Below are positions 1 to 11,699 of a DNA stretch of 64,000 nt, one piece after another. Source of the stretch: Lumnitzera littorea (lineage: Eukaryota > Streptophyta > Magnoliopsida > Myrtales > Combretaceae); the NCBI GenBank assembly GCA_024138015.1, contig JAMXBB010000007.1:89026703-89090702 (forward strand), read 5' to 3'. Position 1 is the stretch's first letter. Each line of letters begins with the position of its first letter. Both the position numbers and the translations under genes were made by a program. The notes below the pieces were generated by a model, which saw nothing but the letters and a program-made list of their open reading frames with translations, was not told the origin of the DNA and made no database searches.

Positions 1-270
1 TTTTTCTTATCTATTGATAGTAAGGTCAATTTAAATAATTTCAAAGAGTTGGAAATTGTTGACAGACATATATATACTATTGACAATGGATGCTCCATTA
101 TGGTTACTTAACCATTTCTCACAATTATAAATATTCCTTTGTGGCAAAACAATATCAAATTTGGTAAATTTCCCATAGCATGAAGCTATCGATAGTGATG
201 TTTTTCTCTCAATAGTGTGGTTGCATTGGCCATGCTATCAACTGTATTAGGGGTTAACTATCTACAGTTT
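1..270. repeat. Left cluster of CTATCGATAG-like palindromes
   Basis: Short, mostly self-complementary motifs recur here: CTATTGATAG at 11-20, TTGTTGACAG near 57-65, ACTATTGACAA near 76-86 and the perfect palindrome CTATCGATAG at 186-195. The segment also carries a TGCTCCATTA string (91-100) and a TTGGCCATGC string (226-235). Both recur in similar form at 3120-3460, on the other side of the FAR1-like pseudogene. I read it as half of a paired flanking repeat, possibly a transposon subterminal region. No terminal inverted repeat or target duplication was delimited. Confidence 0.5.
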
Positions 271-964
271 AATGGAGAAGATCACTTCCCTATTTAAAAA
301 TTCATAAGCATACATGATCATGGTTATAGCATACGATTTGATAGAACAATGACATTCAAAACTAAGAGTAGGCTATAAAGGAACTTCAAATGTACATCTA
401 TAATAAGAATGATTCTTTGTATAGTGAAATTGGACTACATTTGCTCCAAGTGGCCTTTTAAATACATTTGTAATGCTTTAACACTCACTTAAAGTCAAAA
501 GACATGCTAATATCGTAAGGATCAATATTGTTTATGTTTTGACCAAAAATCGATGATGGTTGGTTCTCTTAGATTGAGCCTCGTGATCCAAAGCATGTTG
601 CAATGTTTTCTTCAAAAGGACTTTCTAAGTTTACTACTGGTTCTACAAATGTACTATTGTTTTGACTGGCGTTCCTAGCATTCTTTAGGCAACGTACGTG
701 ACTATGTCCCTCCTGCTTGTATAAGCTACATTGAACCTATTTTATCAGCATAAAGTAAAAAAATAAAATAAACGATACGGCATATAGGATATCCCTTATC
801 TCAAACGACTTTTGGGCCCTTAATCCTACTTGTACAACATAGTGGAATCATTAGCATATAGTAAAAAAAACAAAAAAAAAAAATGATACAACATGAGGTG
901 AAAAAATCTCACCATTTGTCCTACCATCGAGTGTTAGGATAGCATCTTCATCATCCAAAGCTTC
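271..964. other. Intergenic or decayed 3' part of the FAR1-like pseudogene
   Basis: No ORF of note. On the minus strand a GTGAGA donor-like site follows the codons at about 915. Downstream, around 790-830, is a basic stretch that could be the remnant of the C-terminal tail of a FAR1-related protein. Stops interrupt every frame, so this is only a suggestion. Confidence 0.3.
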
Positions 965-2965
965 TTAGATCTCATGAGTGAGGCATACAATCTCATTCAT
1001 TACTCTAGAAAAGCATGTCTCCAATTTGGCCCCCAGAAGATAGATAGCTTGGCTAACAGTTGATAGTGCACCATATTGAACTTGTTCCATCATGATTGCA
1101 TCTTTACTACCCTTTATGGTCCCATAACCTCCATGCATGGTCTTTGCCAACTTAGTCCACCTTAGCGATATGGGATTCTAAGGGATATTATTCAGCAACT
1201 CTAATTTAGCCACATGAAAGGCATGGCCATAAGGAAATCCAGTAGTCTTGTAGTGTTGACACTCGTAATTGATGGATTGGTCTAAATTTTTAAATGTTAC
1301 CCTTACAAGTCTAGAGGGGTGATCATAATGGCATAGAGTATGGATGGTCACCCCAAGCTCACTGTTATTGCGAAGGTATAGTATCCATAACGCCTCACGC
1401 TTAATCTCTAACATTACACTTTCAAAGGATTCCCTCGTATATATGGATGTCGCATGGTTTTCAAAACTCTTGACCATAGTACGTAAAACTAGTTTTATAT
1501 GTGCGCTTTTGTAGTTGGCCTTTAGTTTTGAATGTCTCAAATTAGATAATACCCTCTCGAAGTGCTGAACTACTTGATACATCCAATATTTTTTAGAAAT
1601 GGAACGGTTTCCCTTTGTACTTTACATGAACACTAAAAAATGTCCCCTCAAATATGCGTATGCCTAAGAGAACCGCTTTTGGTACAATTCCTCAACCTAT
1701 TCATTTCCTTCAAGCTCATTCCTTTCTAAGATATTTGCCTAAGTCACTTTAAATTCATCAATAGATTCTATATCAAACATGTACTTATTGAAATGTTGCA
1801 TGAACCCATCGCTATAAACATGAGACACTGCATTCCTCTCCAGGTGTCATGAATAAAGGTGATAATATGCTTGGGGAAAAATAGAAGTAATGGTCACCCG
1901 TATTGCCCTATCCCCATATGTGGTAATAGACATAGGCCTTTTTCCTTTCATTGCATGCACAAAAACATCAAGCAACTAGCTATATGCCTCTTTCGTCTTG
2001 TCATCGGATAGTGTACTACCAAAGATGCAAGTCTAACGATGATTGTTAACACTGACCAGTATTACCAACGACATTGAAATACTTATTTGATCGCTATGTA
2101 GAATCAAAAGCAATGACATCTTTGAAATAAGCATAGTTAAGTTGACATCATCGATATGACTAGAATAGTCGACTAAGTTCTCCCTTTTCATTCATAGTGT
2201 ACTCATAAAATAGCTTAAGATCAGATTCCTTTTGCCTTGCTAGAAATACCACTTCAGCATCACCATCACATGTATTTAATTGCTTTTGCTTATTGACATA
2301 GTTGTATAGGTTTTTCTTCATAAATCTAACTTTCTCATATTTGCCAGCTTGATAAACCAAATATTCCATTATATTATGTAGCTGAATAGTAGAATTTAAC
2401 ATGCTTTTGATTTGAATTTGATCAACACATCATATGGACCTATTGGAATTTAAGAAACAATTCTGCGATGGTGATAGAAGCTTGTGATTATGCTTAGTTT
2501 TTACAATCATAACCTCCTAAAGTCTATGATCCTTGACTAGTTTTACTTTAAACATAGCTTCATAATCGGTTTTAGTCAATGCCCTTTCCTTCTAACTTGA
2601 TCATTAGGTGTTGTTGACCCCTATAACCCTCCTTATGGCAAACCCATAGACACAATCTCACCTGTTTTTGCTCATTCATTTTAGAATCACGCAAACAAAT
2701 ACCGAACTCATTTATAGTAGCATAACTAGTATAGAAATCACAAGCTTCTAAAAAAAGATGCAAACTTTCTACCAACTAAAAGTTTAATCAAATGCAAACC
2801 TGTATAGGATGGTGAGTAATTAGTGGTAATCAAATTGTTTTGTTGAGAAGAATCATCGCTTCCGCCATTACCAGAGACCATAATATCATCCAATTCATCA
2901 TATGTAGTATTGATTTTGGTATCATGGTCATGAAAATTATATCTATCTTCATTATCACAACTCAA
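965..2965 (-). pseudogene. FAR1-related (FRS/FHY3, MULE transposase-derived) pseudogene
   Basis: Read on the minus strand, the order of parts is that of FAR1-RELATED SEQUENCE proteins, transcription factors domesticated from Mutator-like transposases. An acidic leader (2965-2738) comes first. A FAR1 DNA-binding domain follows (2775-2572; EACDFYTSYATINEFGICLR then LWVCHKEGYR). Next is the linker with DLYNY-like and FFYEYT-like blocks (2402-2160: NLYNYVNKQKQ, GDAEVVF, LFYEYTMNEKGELSRLF). A MULE-type DDE core follows (about 2160-1600; DVIAFDST, then TTYGDRAIRV, FPQAYYHL, HLERNAVSHV) and a SWIM zinc-finger region (1582-1178). The frame is broken by several stops and shifts. The catalytic Asp expected in the TTDGDRA-type motif is Tyr. 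Two SWIM cysteines are Tyr (TGC/TGT to TAC/TAT). A working FRS protein is therefore not encoded. Whether this was a host gene copy or a free MULE cannot be told here. Confidence 0.82.
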
Positions 2966-3117
2966 ATCGAAGGCATTTCTATAAAAAGTTATTGTTGTTC
3001 TTTTTGGGTATTGAAGGTATACTTAGGGTTTTGTTGTAGAGATTTATGTGTTTAATACTAAAGATCATGGACTTTACTGTAAAAATATTGGGAATGTTGA
3101 ACATACTAATTTTTGAA

Positions 3118-3460
3118 GTACTATTGACAATTGCACTAAAATGTCGATAGTTTCTTGGCCATGCAATAATCTCAGGTAATGTACTGTCAATAGTTGTTAA
3201 AATCTATCGATAGTCATGTGCTCCATTTAGGTAAAAAATAATTGATTTGTAGTAAAACAATAACTGAACTTAGTACTATTATTTCGATAATGATAAACAT
3301 AACTGTCGACAGTAAAAAAACACTATTGACAATCTTGCATTCTAACCTAGTAAACATGACTCATTTACAATACGAAATGACCAAGCTTGGTTAGTTCTTT
3401 GTTGTTGATGGTAAACTTAGTTGTTGACAGTTAAATTATACTGTCAATAGTTTTGTTAAA
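3118..3460. repeat. Right cluster of CTATCGATAG / ACTGTCGACAGT palindromes
   Basis: At least eight related motifs lie in about 340 bp: ACTATTGACAAT at 3120, TGTCGATAGTT at 3142, ACTGTCAATAGTT at 3183, the perfect palindrome CTATCGATAG at 3204-3213, the perfect 12-bp palindrome ACTGTCGACAGT at 3302-3313, ACTATTGACAAT at 3322, TTGTTGACAGT at 3421 and ACTGTCAATAGTT at 3440. A TTGGCCATGC string (3155-3164) and a TGCTCCATTTA string (3218-3228) match sequences in the left cluster. The clusters bracket the FAR1-like pseudogene, as subterminal repeats would. Confidence 0.55.
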
Positions 3461-3469
3461 AATCCTTTT

Positions 3470-4733
3470 ATTCATCTTATTTAATTTCAACATAAATGTT
3501 GGTAAACAATTTTAGTATGTGTTGTATAAAATTTTAAAACTACATATAAATGGTAATATTATGGCGTACAATTCTAGAACATGATATTACATATATTCAA
3601 GTAATGTTATTTTATAAAGAACTCATGTATTATCTTAGTATAATGGCATATAATATAATATGGTGTACTAATAATGATATGTACAAACTATGTTTATATT
3701 ATGTGCTTCGTTAATATATGAAATATAAACATGTGCTTTGTCAACATTAGTTTTTTATACATAATACTGGCATTAATAAACTTAATATTTTATATCGACA
3801 ATAATATATATGGATTACTACTATACAAATTATATGGATGCATTATAATTATATTCAAACTATATGGTGTATATCTTTTAATTTCAATAAATGGAAACTT
3901 TAATCATACCATAGAAAAGAAAAAAAAAAATATATTAATAATTAACTATAATATAATTTATAGGCAATGGTATATATAGGTAGCTTTCTTATGAATTTCA
4001 TGTGCAATTTATAGAATTATATAAATTATGTGTGAATTTAGTATTTTCTATTAATCATAATATAGTATGTGGACAATGGTATGTTCAGGTTTTATCAATA
4101 TTAATTGTACATGAGATTTACTATAAAATCAATAATAATTTTGTTGATGGGAAAATATTTTGAATAAAGGGAGGTAAATAAAGAAAAAACAGTTAATACA
4201 TATGTATAAAAATGGAGGAGACATATTGTAAAAATAGATATATTAGTATTTAATTGTAAAAATGAAGAGGGATATTAATTAAATGAGAAAACGATCAATA
4301 TATAAAAAGGAATATTGAATAAATGGAAAATGGGAAAATTTTGAATAAATGATAAATGGGAAAATATGAAAAGGAAAACTAAAAAATAGGAAAATATAAA
4401 AAGGAATGAGATTATAATTTAATGGGAAAAGTCATTAATTAGTAAAAATTGAAGGGGGAGGTAACCTAGTAACCACTTGTAGCAGGTTGCCTTATCTAAT
4501 GTTTAATTATCGTAGAATTTACCCTTATTCAATAGTAATAGGAATCATGTAAAATAATTATTTCGCTAAACCAAATGTAATCACAGCTTTGCAATGGAGA
4601 AATAGCTATTATATTCCATCCTTATAAAGTCAACATGTTGTTAGTACTTTATTCTCAACGCTCTCTAAGGCATAAACAATATTTTTAGTTTGCTATTATT
4701 TGAATCAAAATAGATAAAATAGAATCACTTAAC
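3470..4733. other. AT-rich intergenic sequence
   Basis: Very AT-rich, with only short spurious ORFs. Around 4140-4440 a degenerate repeat of GGGAAAATATGAAAAGGAA-like words recurs. I see no gene, RNA or element boundary. Confidence 0.5.
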
Positions 4734-4738
4734 CTAAT
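4734..4738. repeat. Target-site duplication CTAAT, left copy of element A
   Basis: CTAAT directly precedes the 5' LTR of element A and recurs exactly after the 3' LTR at 38544-38548. A 5-bp duplication is the usual product of Ty3/gypsy integrase. Confidence 0.75.
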
Positions 4739-5375
4739 TGTTGATAGAGATTTTTCCTAAGGACATAAACCAACCTAATTGGAACTATGTCAAATCTATT
4801 CTCTTCCCCTTACCCTTCTCAACCTCTTTCTATCTTACCAAGTGTGTAAGACAACTTGGGAAAGCTAGTCACCAAAATGCCCTTAGGTAGAATAGCTTGA
4901 CCAAAATAGATTGGAATGACCTCCCTTAGCTTAGACTAATTGCCTTTAGGTCGAACTTTGACCCAATTAGCTCCTAAGAATTCAAATTCTAACATCAGGC
5001 ACAAATAGTTAGCTCTACTATCTAGATAACAACCCATCATTAGTCATGACATTAGCTACATCCCCCAAAATCGGGAAGTGGTCCTAAATTCAAATTAAGT
5101 ACACGTGCTTGGTTTTGGAGGCAACGATTATAGAATTCAAATTGACCCATGGCTATAAAAGGAGATTGAACTGCCGAAAATAGGCTCTTTTGGACACTTT
5201 AATACTTTGATTCTTATCTTTTGCCTCTTTGCAAACTCTTTAACTCACTTAGGCATTGGAGTGGCAATACTGGACTCACCTTGGCACCCCCCTTAGCCTT
5301 GTCTTTTTCTGTTTTGCAAAGTATCTATGAGCATTGTGTCCAAGGTATTCTTTATTTTAAATTCTAACATCAACA
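4739..5375 (+). repeat. 5' LTR of element A
   Basis: This 637-bp segment begins TGTTGATAGAG and ends AACATCAACA. It is collinear with 37918-38543 over its full length. It contains a TATA-like promoter (GGCTATAAAAGGAG at about 5152), also found at the matching place in the 3' copy. The two copies differ at many positions, so the insertion is old. No clear tRNA primer-binding site follows the LTR end; the sequence there is ATTAATGTTG. Confidence 0.85.
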
Positions 5376-5576
5376 ATTAATGTTGTTTATTTCTAATACC
5401 TTACGATTGTTAAAACTAAGTCAAAACATACTAATGCTCTAAGGGGAAGTAGGGCCCCTTAGGAAACTCAAGAAGAACAATCACCACAAAAATGTAACCT
5501 TGAGGTGCGCTAAGTCAAAATTCATGGGAGAATGGTGATCCGTGAATAGCACAATTGATGGCCTTATGTCCCATGG
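5376..5576 (+). other. 5' leader of element A
   Basis: Untranslated leader between the LTR and the gag remnant. I found no convincing primer-binding site and no ORF. Confidence 0.5.
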
Positions 5577-6730
5577 CAAATGAAGATGATCTACAATAAG
5601 GATAGGGGCTACGAATAGGGGAAAAATGCTAGCATTAGACCCTATTGGATGCTCCTACTACACCATATGTATAGGCACCTATGGGTAGAAGGATTGAACA
5701 TGAAACTATTAGGCTACCAATGATGATTGTAGCGGATATGAGCTTGTAAGATTTGGTGGAGTATATTAGGAAGTTAGTTACAAATGGAACTTTGAAAAAG
5801 GAGGTTGACATGAAAGGCAGGAAAGTGAGTCCCTTTGTACAGAGTATAGTAGATGAGATCCTACTTTTAAGTGTCTGGCTACCTCAAATTGATACGTATC
5901 ATATGAGGAAGGACCTAAACGTTTATTTGAACAATTTCTGAACATTGAAGCATCTTTACAAGTAGTCAGATGCTATTGCCTGCAAGGTCTTCCCATCTAC
6001 CTTAAGAAAGTTTACGAGCAACTAGTTTAACTCACTAAATGTGGCTTCCATCTCTTCATTTGATTAGTTGGTTAAGGAATTTCGCTAATACTTTTTGTCT
6101 AGTAAACCTCCAGCTAAAGATTCTTTACTCCTAACTTCAGTTAGATAGAGGCAAAGAGAATCGATTAGGAACTATGTCCATAGGTTTAATTAGTTAATGA
6201 TTGAAATTACCAATTGTGATAAGAGCGTAACACTATATGTTATTTATAGAGGAGCAAAGAGGATTTAGGCTTTTTTAAGTCCCTTGCAAAACATCTTTTA
6301 ACCTCATTGGATGACTTTACCGGGAGATTGGAAAAGTTCATTTGTCAAGAAGACCAAATATAAGCCATAAGAGAAGTTGGAGAAAGATAAGCACGAGATG
6401 AGGTCAAATAAAGATAAGGGATATGTAAAGGGTAGACTGAAAAGGGGTTTTGATGCTTGTAGTAAGCTTTGTCGGCCTTTAGGAGATTAGAAAAGGCTGA
6501 TTCCAACTCTTGCCAAGCATAGCCCTATCAATTGACCTATGTCAAACATTTTGATGGAGGTGTATAGTGAGGGTTTCTTAGCTTGGCCAGGAAAAATAAG
6601 GAGCAAACCAGTGAGGAGAAATTTCAACAAATACTGTGATTTTCATGGAGATAGAGGTCAAAATATTGACGAGTGCATAAATTTGAAAAAGGCACTCAAA
6701 GATGCCGTTAAAAGGGATACTTAAAGAAGT
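5577..6730 (+). pseudogene. Gag remnant of element A
   Basis: With stops and shifts skipped, the translation follows the retrotransposon gag family. SPFVQSIVDEILLLSVWLPQ precedes a region like the usual PLDHLEAYR block. Then come SDAIACKVFPSTLRKF, SISSF and RESIRNYVHRFN. Near the end a CCHC-like fingerprint typical of Tat gag proteins appears in an intact stretch at 6539-6724 (YCDFHGDRGQNIDECINLKK). In-frame stops at about 5939, 5960 and later prevent a full protein. Confidence 0.75.
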
Positions 6731-6899
6731 TTGTGGGTGACAAAGGGGAATGCCTTGAACGACCCATACAAAGGAGGAGAATCGAATAATAGACCCAAAA
6801 TAGGGAAGCACTCCTTAATAATTAGGATCCAGTAGTGTAGGATAATGAAAGAGGGGACAATCGAGCTCCTCGAGGTGTTATTAATGCAATCTTTAGTAG

Positions 6900-7666
6900 A
6901 CCAGTAGGAGGGAATATTTCATTTATAGCAAGTATGTCTAACATGCTACGAGATCAAGTGCTGAACTCAAGGGGAAAGAGGCATAAGGTTGATGATATGA
7001 TTATGTTTTCGGAGAAGGCTATGTAGGGAGTTCGGTTCCCGTATGATGATGCCTTAGTCATTACAATTAAGGTAATAGATTTTGAAGCTAGGAAGGTGAT
7101 GGTAGAAATGGGAAGCTCTACCGACATGATTTTTAAACATGTGTCCTAAGCTTGAGAATATTTAGATGCAGTCGTATAAGTACAACCTATACAAATTCAA
7201 TAACCAATCGGTTAAAGTACATGGTGTAGTTACCTTAGCCTTATAGATTGGCGATGATGAGAATGTAGTTGAAATGTTGATTGATTTTGTGATAGTAGAT
7301 TGTCCTTCACCTTATAATGGCATAATGAGTTGACTTACCATCAATATGTTTAGGATAGTAGTGTCAATAGCCCATCGGACGGCAAAGTTTCCTACCCTTA
7401 CCAAGATAGGAACATGTTATGGAGACCAATAGTTTTCCTGAGCTCTATACTTGAAGGATTTGAAGAGAGATCAAGTTTATGCAATAGAGCAAAGTCTAAG
7501 CTATCAGATGCAACTAAGAGGAGAGCCTACTAAAGAAACACTGACAATTTAGCTCAATGATAATCTTGAGCACGTGACAAAGGTTAAGGCTAGTATGCCA
7601 ACTGACTTAAAGGAATACATAATGCACTTCCTTTGAGCTAATAGGGATATTTGTGCTTAGTCTTCC
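6900..7666 (+). pseudogene. Aspartic protease and pol start of element A, truncated by nested DNA
   Basis: A degraded protease signature (VEMGSSTDMIF, in place of the usual VDNGSSADIL) lies at about 7100. DCPSPYNGIM with a following NMFRIVVS at about 7300-7350 matches the usual DCPSAYNAILGR..LN..RAVVS block. The tail KEYIMHFL.ANRDICA is the region just before RT. It stops at 7666, where element B begins. The next recognisable A sequence is the FIDAFSKYN block of RT at 30524, so part of RT is missing. Confidence 0.72.
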
Positions 7667-8195
7667 TATTGCGAACCATAACCAAGAACATATAAGGCTG
7701 GTCACTAGATGGGTTTAAGTTTGCAAAAAGTTTGAAAAAGGAGTTAATGGGAGAAAGTGCGAAAATGCAAAATGACAAATGAAACAGTAAGAAAAACCCA
7801 CAAATAGTTCCAAAGGATATGACACACCAATGGAACTTCTGATGACTCATGATATAATTCGATATTACACATGAATTGGTTTGATGAGGTTACTTGCCAC
7901 CAAACCTTGCTTAAGGGAAAGGATAAGAGTGATGCCGAGAGTAAATAAGCAGTGTTTACATAAGGAAGACAATACTTAAAGTATATATTAATGATTTGAT
8001 CTTCGTTACAAGTTCAAGGGTATTTATACTTATAAGTTAGGGCAACTTACCTATAAAGGAAAAGACAAAAAGGGCATTTCCTGTGGAAGTAATGTATAAA
8101 ATACAAAAGGGTAAAAATGAATATACAAGAAAAGTAATTATTGATGTAATGGATTCTGCACATGATATTGTACATGTGGTGATGTTACATTGGCA
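7667..8195 (-). repeat. 3' LTR of element B
   Basis: This copy is collinear with 13152-13680 and of equal length, about 529 bp. Shared landmarks are the AACATATAAGGC / AACAAATAAGGC start, AAAGAGTTAATGGG-like words and GATTCTGCACATGATATTG near the end. The outermost few bases (TATTGCGAACC against TGTTATCAACC) have diverged, so the terminus is approximate. Confidence 0.78.
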
Positions 8196-8690
8196 AGGTT
8201 GTTAGAAGATACGGATAAAAAAGTACATATAATTGGCTTTCCTGAATAGGGATGGCTTAGTTAGTTTGGAGTTTCTCTTTCTCAACTTCTCGGTAAGGAA
8301 GATGTAGAGCAATTGGTTGGCTTGGGCACTAGTGAGTAATCTTCAATTCAGCACACTGTAGAAAGATGAGCAGTCATACGGCTCGGCATGAAGGGTGACT
8401 CAACAAAAAAGTACTTGGTTTTAGTAAGGGTTGGTTAGAATAAAAGGATTCATCATACTAGTCTCTTTAGTCCTCGGGCTTGGTTACGGGTTAGAGGTCT
8501 AGTAGCTTGATTCCCATCATGCCCTCCAAGTTGTTTTGGATTTAAGATCAAATTCGTATGGTGTTAGCTCAGTTCTCCATCAGGGTGATATAAACTGAGG
8601 TCAGCAATGTTGAAGGCATTAGAAACCCCATAGTCTTTGAGCAATTCCAATCTATAGGCATTATCATTAATCTTCTAGAGGATTTTGAAA
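8196..8690. other. 3' untranslated region of element B
   Basis: Between the 3' LTR and the integrase remnant. No intact ORF and no clear polypurine tract on the minus strand. Confidence 0.45.
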
Positions 8691-8696
8691 GGTCCT

Positions 8697-9500
8697 TCAG
8701 CTCATGTAAATAATTTTTGTTCCTCCCCTTATTCGAGAACTACTTCTTATTGAGGTGCAGCTACACCAAGTCTCTCTATTGAAATTGTTTAGCTGTTTTA
8801 CCCTTGGTCTTTTCTCACATTCTTCTGATGTGCCGAGTAACCTTGTCATAGATGTGTTGAAGGGATTATGCTTTGGCTGATGCATTAGGGTCCTTTTGTG
8901 TGAGTATTGGTACAGGGCGTGGTCAAAGGGCAACTCGGGATTGAACTAATAGACTACCTCGAAGGGAGTCTGCTTAGTGGTGTTGTGTAATATTTAGTTA
9001 TAGGTGAACTCAACCACTAGTAGGCAAACGTCCCATTCAACCAAGTTCTTGCCTACTACAGCTCGGACCAGTGACCCTAAAGTACAATTAACTACCTCTA
9101 TTTAGACGTTAGTTTAGGGATGACATAAGGTACTGAGGAGTAATTTGGTTCCTAGCTAATGCCATAAGGTTCTCCAAAAATGGCTCAAGAACTTTGGGTC
9201 TTTATCGGAGACTACACTTCTTGATACGTTATGTATTCATTTAATCTCCTGCAAGAAGAGAGAAGCAATAGCTGAAGCATCGTTAGTTTTCGTGCGGGGC
9301 GCAAAGTTTGCCATCTTACTGAACCTATCCATGACAACCATTATAGAATCTTTGCCTTGGATAGTTTACGGTAATCCGAGGACAAAGTCTATGCTCAATT
9401 CAGTCCATGGCATCGTTGGAATAGGTAGGGGTATTGCTTTCTCTTGTTCAGCTTGGCACTTGGCCTTCTTGCATATAGTATAGCTTTCGACAACTCAGTG
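8697..9500 (-). pseudogene. Integrase remnant of element B
   Basis: The minus-strand translation gives an integrase core: IDFVLGLP, GKDSIMVVMDRFSKMANFAP, DKDPKFLSHFWRTLW, then LVEWDVCLLVVEFTYN and TPFEVVY. The first two acidic residues of the D,D,E triad are visible (IDFVLGLP and DKDPKF). The expected Glu region (about 9070) is altered: the expected TDGQTE-like block reads NVxIEVVNCTLGS. Several stops interrupt the frame. No chromodomain was recognised after it. Confidence 0.75.
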
Positions 9501-9699
9501 TGCATCTTTTCTCATTCTTAACCAAAAGAATTAGCCATTTATCAATTCGTAGGTCCTTCTTTCCTCAAAATGTTTGAAGAGACCTCCACTGTGAGCTTCC
9601 CTGACTAGTAGCTCCCTTAGTGAACAAATCGGCATGCATAATTTTCCGCCTTAGAACTAGTAGCCATCCTCCATATCATACTCGTCCACTGTCCTCCCA

Positions 9700-10960
9700 T
9701 TGATGCATCGTGAAATTTTGGGTCTAAAGTGTGGATCCTTGAAATACTGTTCTTTGATACTTGCAAAACCCAAACAGTCTGGTCTATAGTTTTGATAAAA
9801 ACGCATATCTCGTCAAAAGAGCATCTGTAACTATGTTGCTATTTCCCTACTTGTATTTTATTACAAAATTGAATCCTTCAATGAATTCAACCCATCTCAC
9901 CTATTGCTTTGATATCTTTGTCTGACTTCAGAGGTACCTTAGTGATTCATGGTTAGTATATATGACAAATTCTCTTGACAGTAAATAATGTTGCTATACT
10001 TATAATGCTCGAATTAGTGCCAAATGTTACTTATCATAAATGGAGTAGTTCAATTGCGGTCTTCGAAGCTTCTCACTATGGAAAGAAATTAGTTGGCCTT
10101 CCTGCATCAGGACAATGCCTACTCTAATGCTTGATGTGTCACACTCCAGCTCAGAGATCTTCTCGAAGTCAGGCAAAACTAATATCGAGGTAGAGGTAGA
10201 GGTCAATCTTTCTTTTATCTCGGCAAAACTCCTCTCCTTCCTTTCTCCCCGTTAGAAGTTGGTGTTCTTCTTTATTAACTTAGTGAGTGGTGCGGCGACG
10301 ATGCAGAAGTTCTTGATGAACATTCTATAAAATGAAGCTAGTCTGTAGAAACTTTTCACGTCGGTATAAGTCATAGGAATCAGCCACTCGACAATTGCTC
10401 AGATCTTTTCTTCATCGACTCGTAAGCTTCCTTTGTTGACTACATAGCCCAAGAATACCACTTCCTCTTGACAAAAGCAACATTTCTTTAGATTGTCGAA
10501 TAGTCCCTTAGTATGAAGGATATCTAGGACTGCTTTGAGATGTTCATAGTGACTTAACATGTCGGTACTGTAGACTAGGATGTTATCAAAGTATACCATG
10601 ACACACTTCCCTATGAGATGTCTTAACACATGGTTCATTAGCCTCATAAAAGTGCTCGGGGCATTCGATAAGCCAAAGGGCATGACCATCTATTCAGAAA
10701 GTCTATGTTGTGTCTTGAATGTAGTCTTTCACTCATCTGCTGGTCTCACGTGGATTTGATGGTAGCTAGATTAAAGATCAATCTTATTGAAAATCTTGAC
10801 TCCACTAAGTTCATCTAACATGTCTTCTAGCCTTGGGATCGGATACTTGTATTTGATCGTAATGTTGTTCATGACTCGGCTGTCTTCATACATTCACTAG
10901 GTTCCATCCTTCCTCGGTACTAATAGTAGTGCAGGTACAGCACAAGGGTTGAGACTCTTT
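9700..10960 (-). pseudogene. Reverse transcriptase/RNase H remnant of element B (YFDD changed to YFDN)
   Basis: The open stretch 10399-10689 encodes the RT fingers and palm: MPFGLSNAPSTFMRLMNHVL, then CVMVYFDNILVYS, HLKAVLDIL, LKKCCFCQEEVVFLGYVV. The active-site YxDD box reads YFDN (GAT AAC), which removes one catalytic Asp. Upstream, around 10690-10960, the LDDMLDEL-like and SRIDLRSGYHQI-like regions persist with stops. Downstream, to about 9700, lies degraded RNase H. This enzyme could not be active. Confidence 0.8.
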
Positions 10961-11189
10961 CTTATATAGCTTCTCTCTAGTAACTTATTGACTTGATATT
11001 AGAGCTTAGAAGCCTACTCAGGATTCAATCGATAAGTTGGCTTATTCGACAGTACAGCACTAAGTACTAAGTTAATGTATTGCTCCATGCCTTGAGTTGG
11101 GGGCAAACCCTAAAGTAACTATTCTAAGAACTAGTTGGCATATTCATCTGATAACTTTTTGATCTCCTAAGGTAACTCACTCGGTTCCT

Positions 11190-11663
11190 TCATTTCCAGT
11201 AGTTGCCTGACCAACAAGAGGGTCGGTTCATTACATTGATGGCATCTCGAAGCTTAGCTCTACTCAGCACCATAGCCTTCTTCGATCTACGAGCAAGTTT
11301 CATCTGTAACTTATTAACTTCTCTTAGCAGCATTGGATTTAGTGTGATCTTCCAATTATCCATCTCTAATATATACATGTTCTTGTAGCCATCATGTATA
11401 ACTCTCGTATTAAACAACCATGGCCTACCTAGCAACATATGGGAAGCGCACATGGGCAATATGTCGCAGAGAATCTAGTTAGAGTAATTCCCTATAGTGA
11501 TCGGTAGTAGTATTTGCCGAGTAACATGTAATGCCCCTTTCTCACTCAACCAGTGCAACTTGTACGGCTTCAGATGTGCAACAGTCGGTAACTTCAATTT
11601 TGAAACAAGATCAGTTGATGTTATATTGGCGCAGCTTCCACTATCCATGATGAGGATGCACAT
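11190..11663 (-). pseudogene. Aspartic protease remnant of element B
   Basis: Two open stretches (11475-11663 and 11190-11459) join by frame change into one retropepsin-like region: MCILIMDSGSCANITS with the DSG active site, KPYKLHWLSEKG, LPITIGNYSN, then MLLGRPWLFNTRVIHDGYKN. This order (DSG..., HLLLGRPWxxDRxVxHDG) is typical of plant chromovirus proteases. Confidence 0.8.
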
Positions 11664-11699
11664 CTAATCATTTACTTTACAGGTAGTATGGAACAAATT

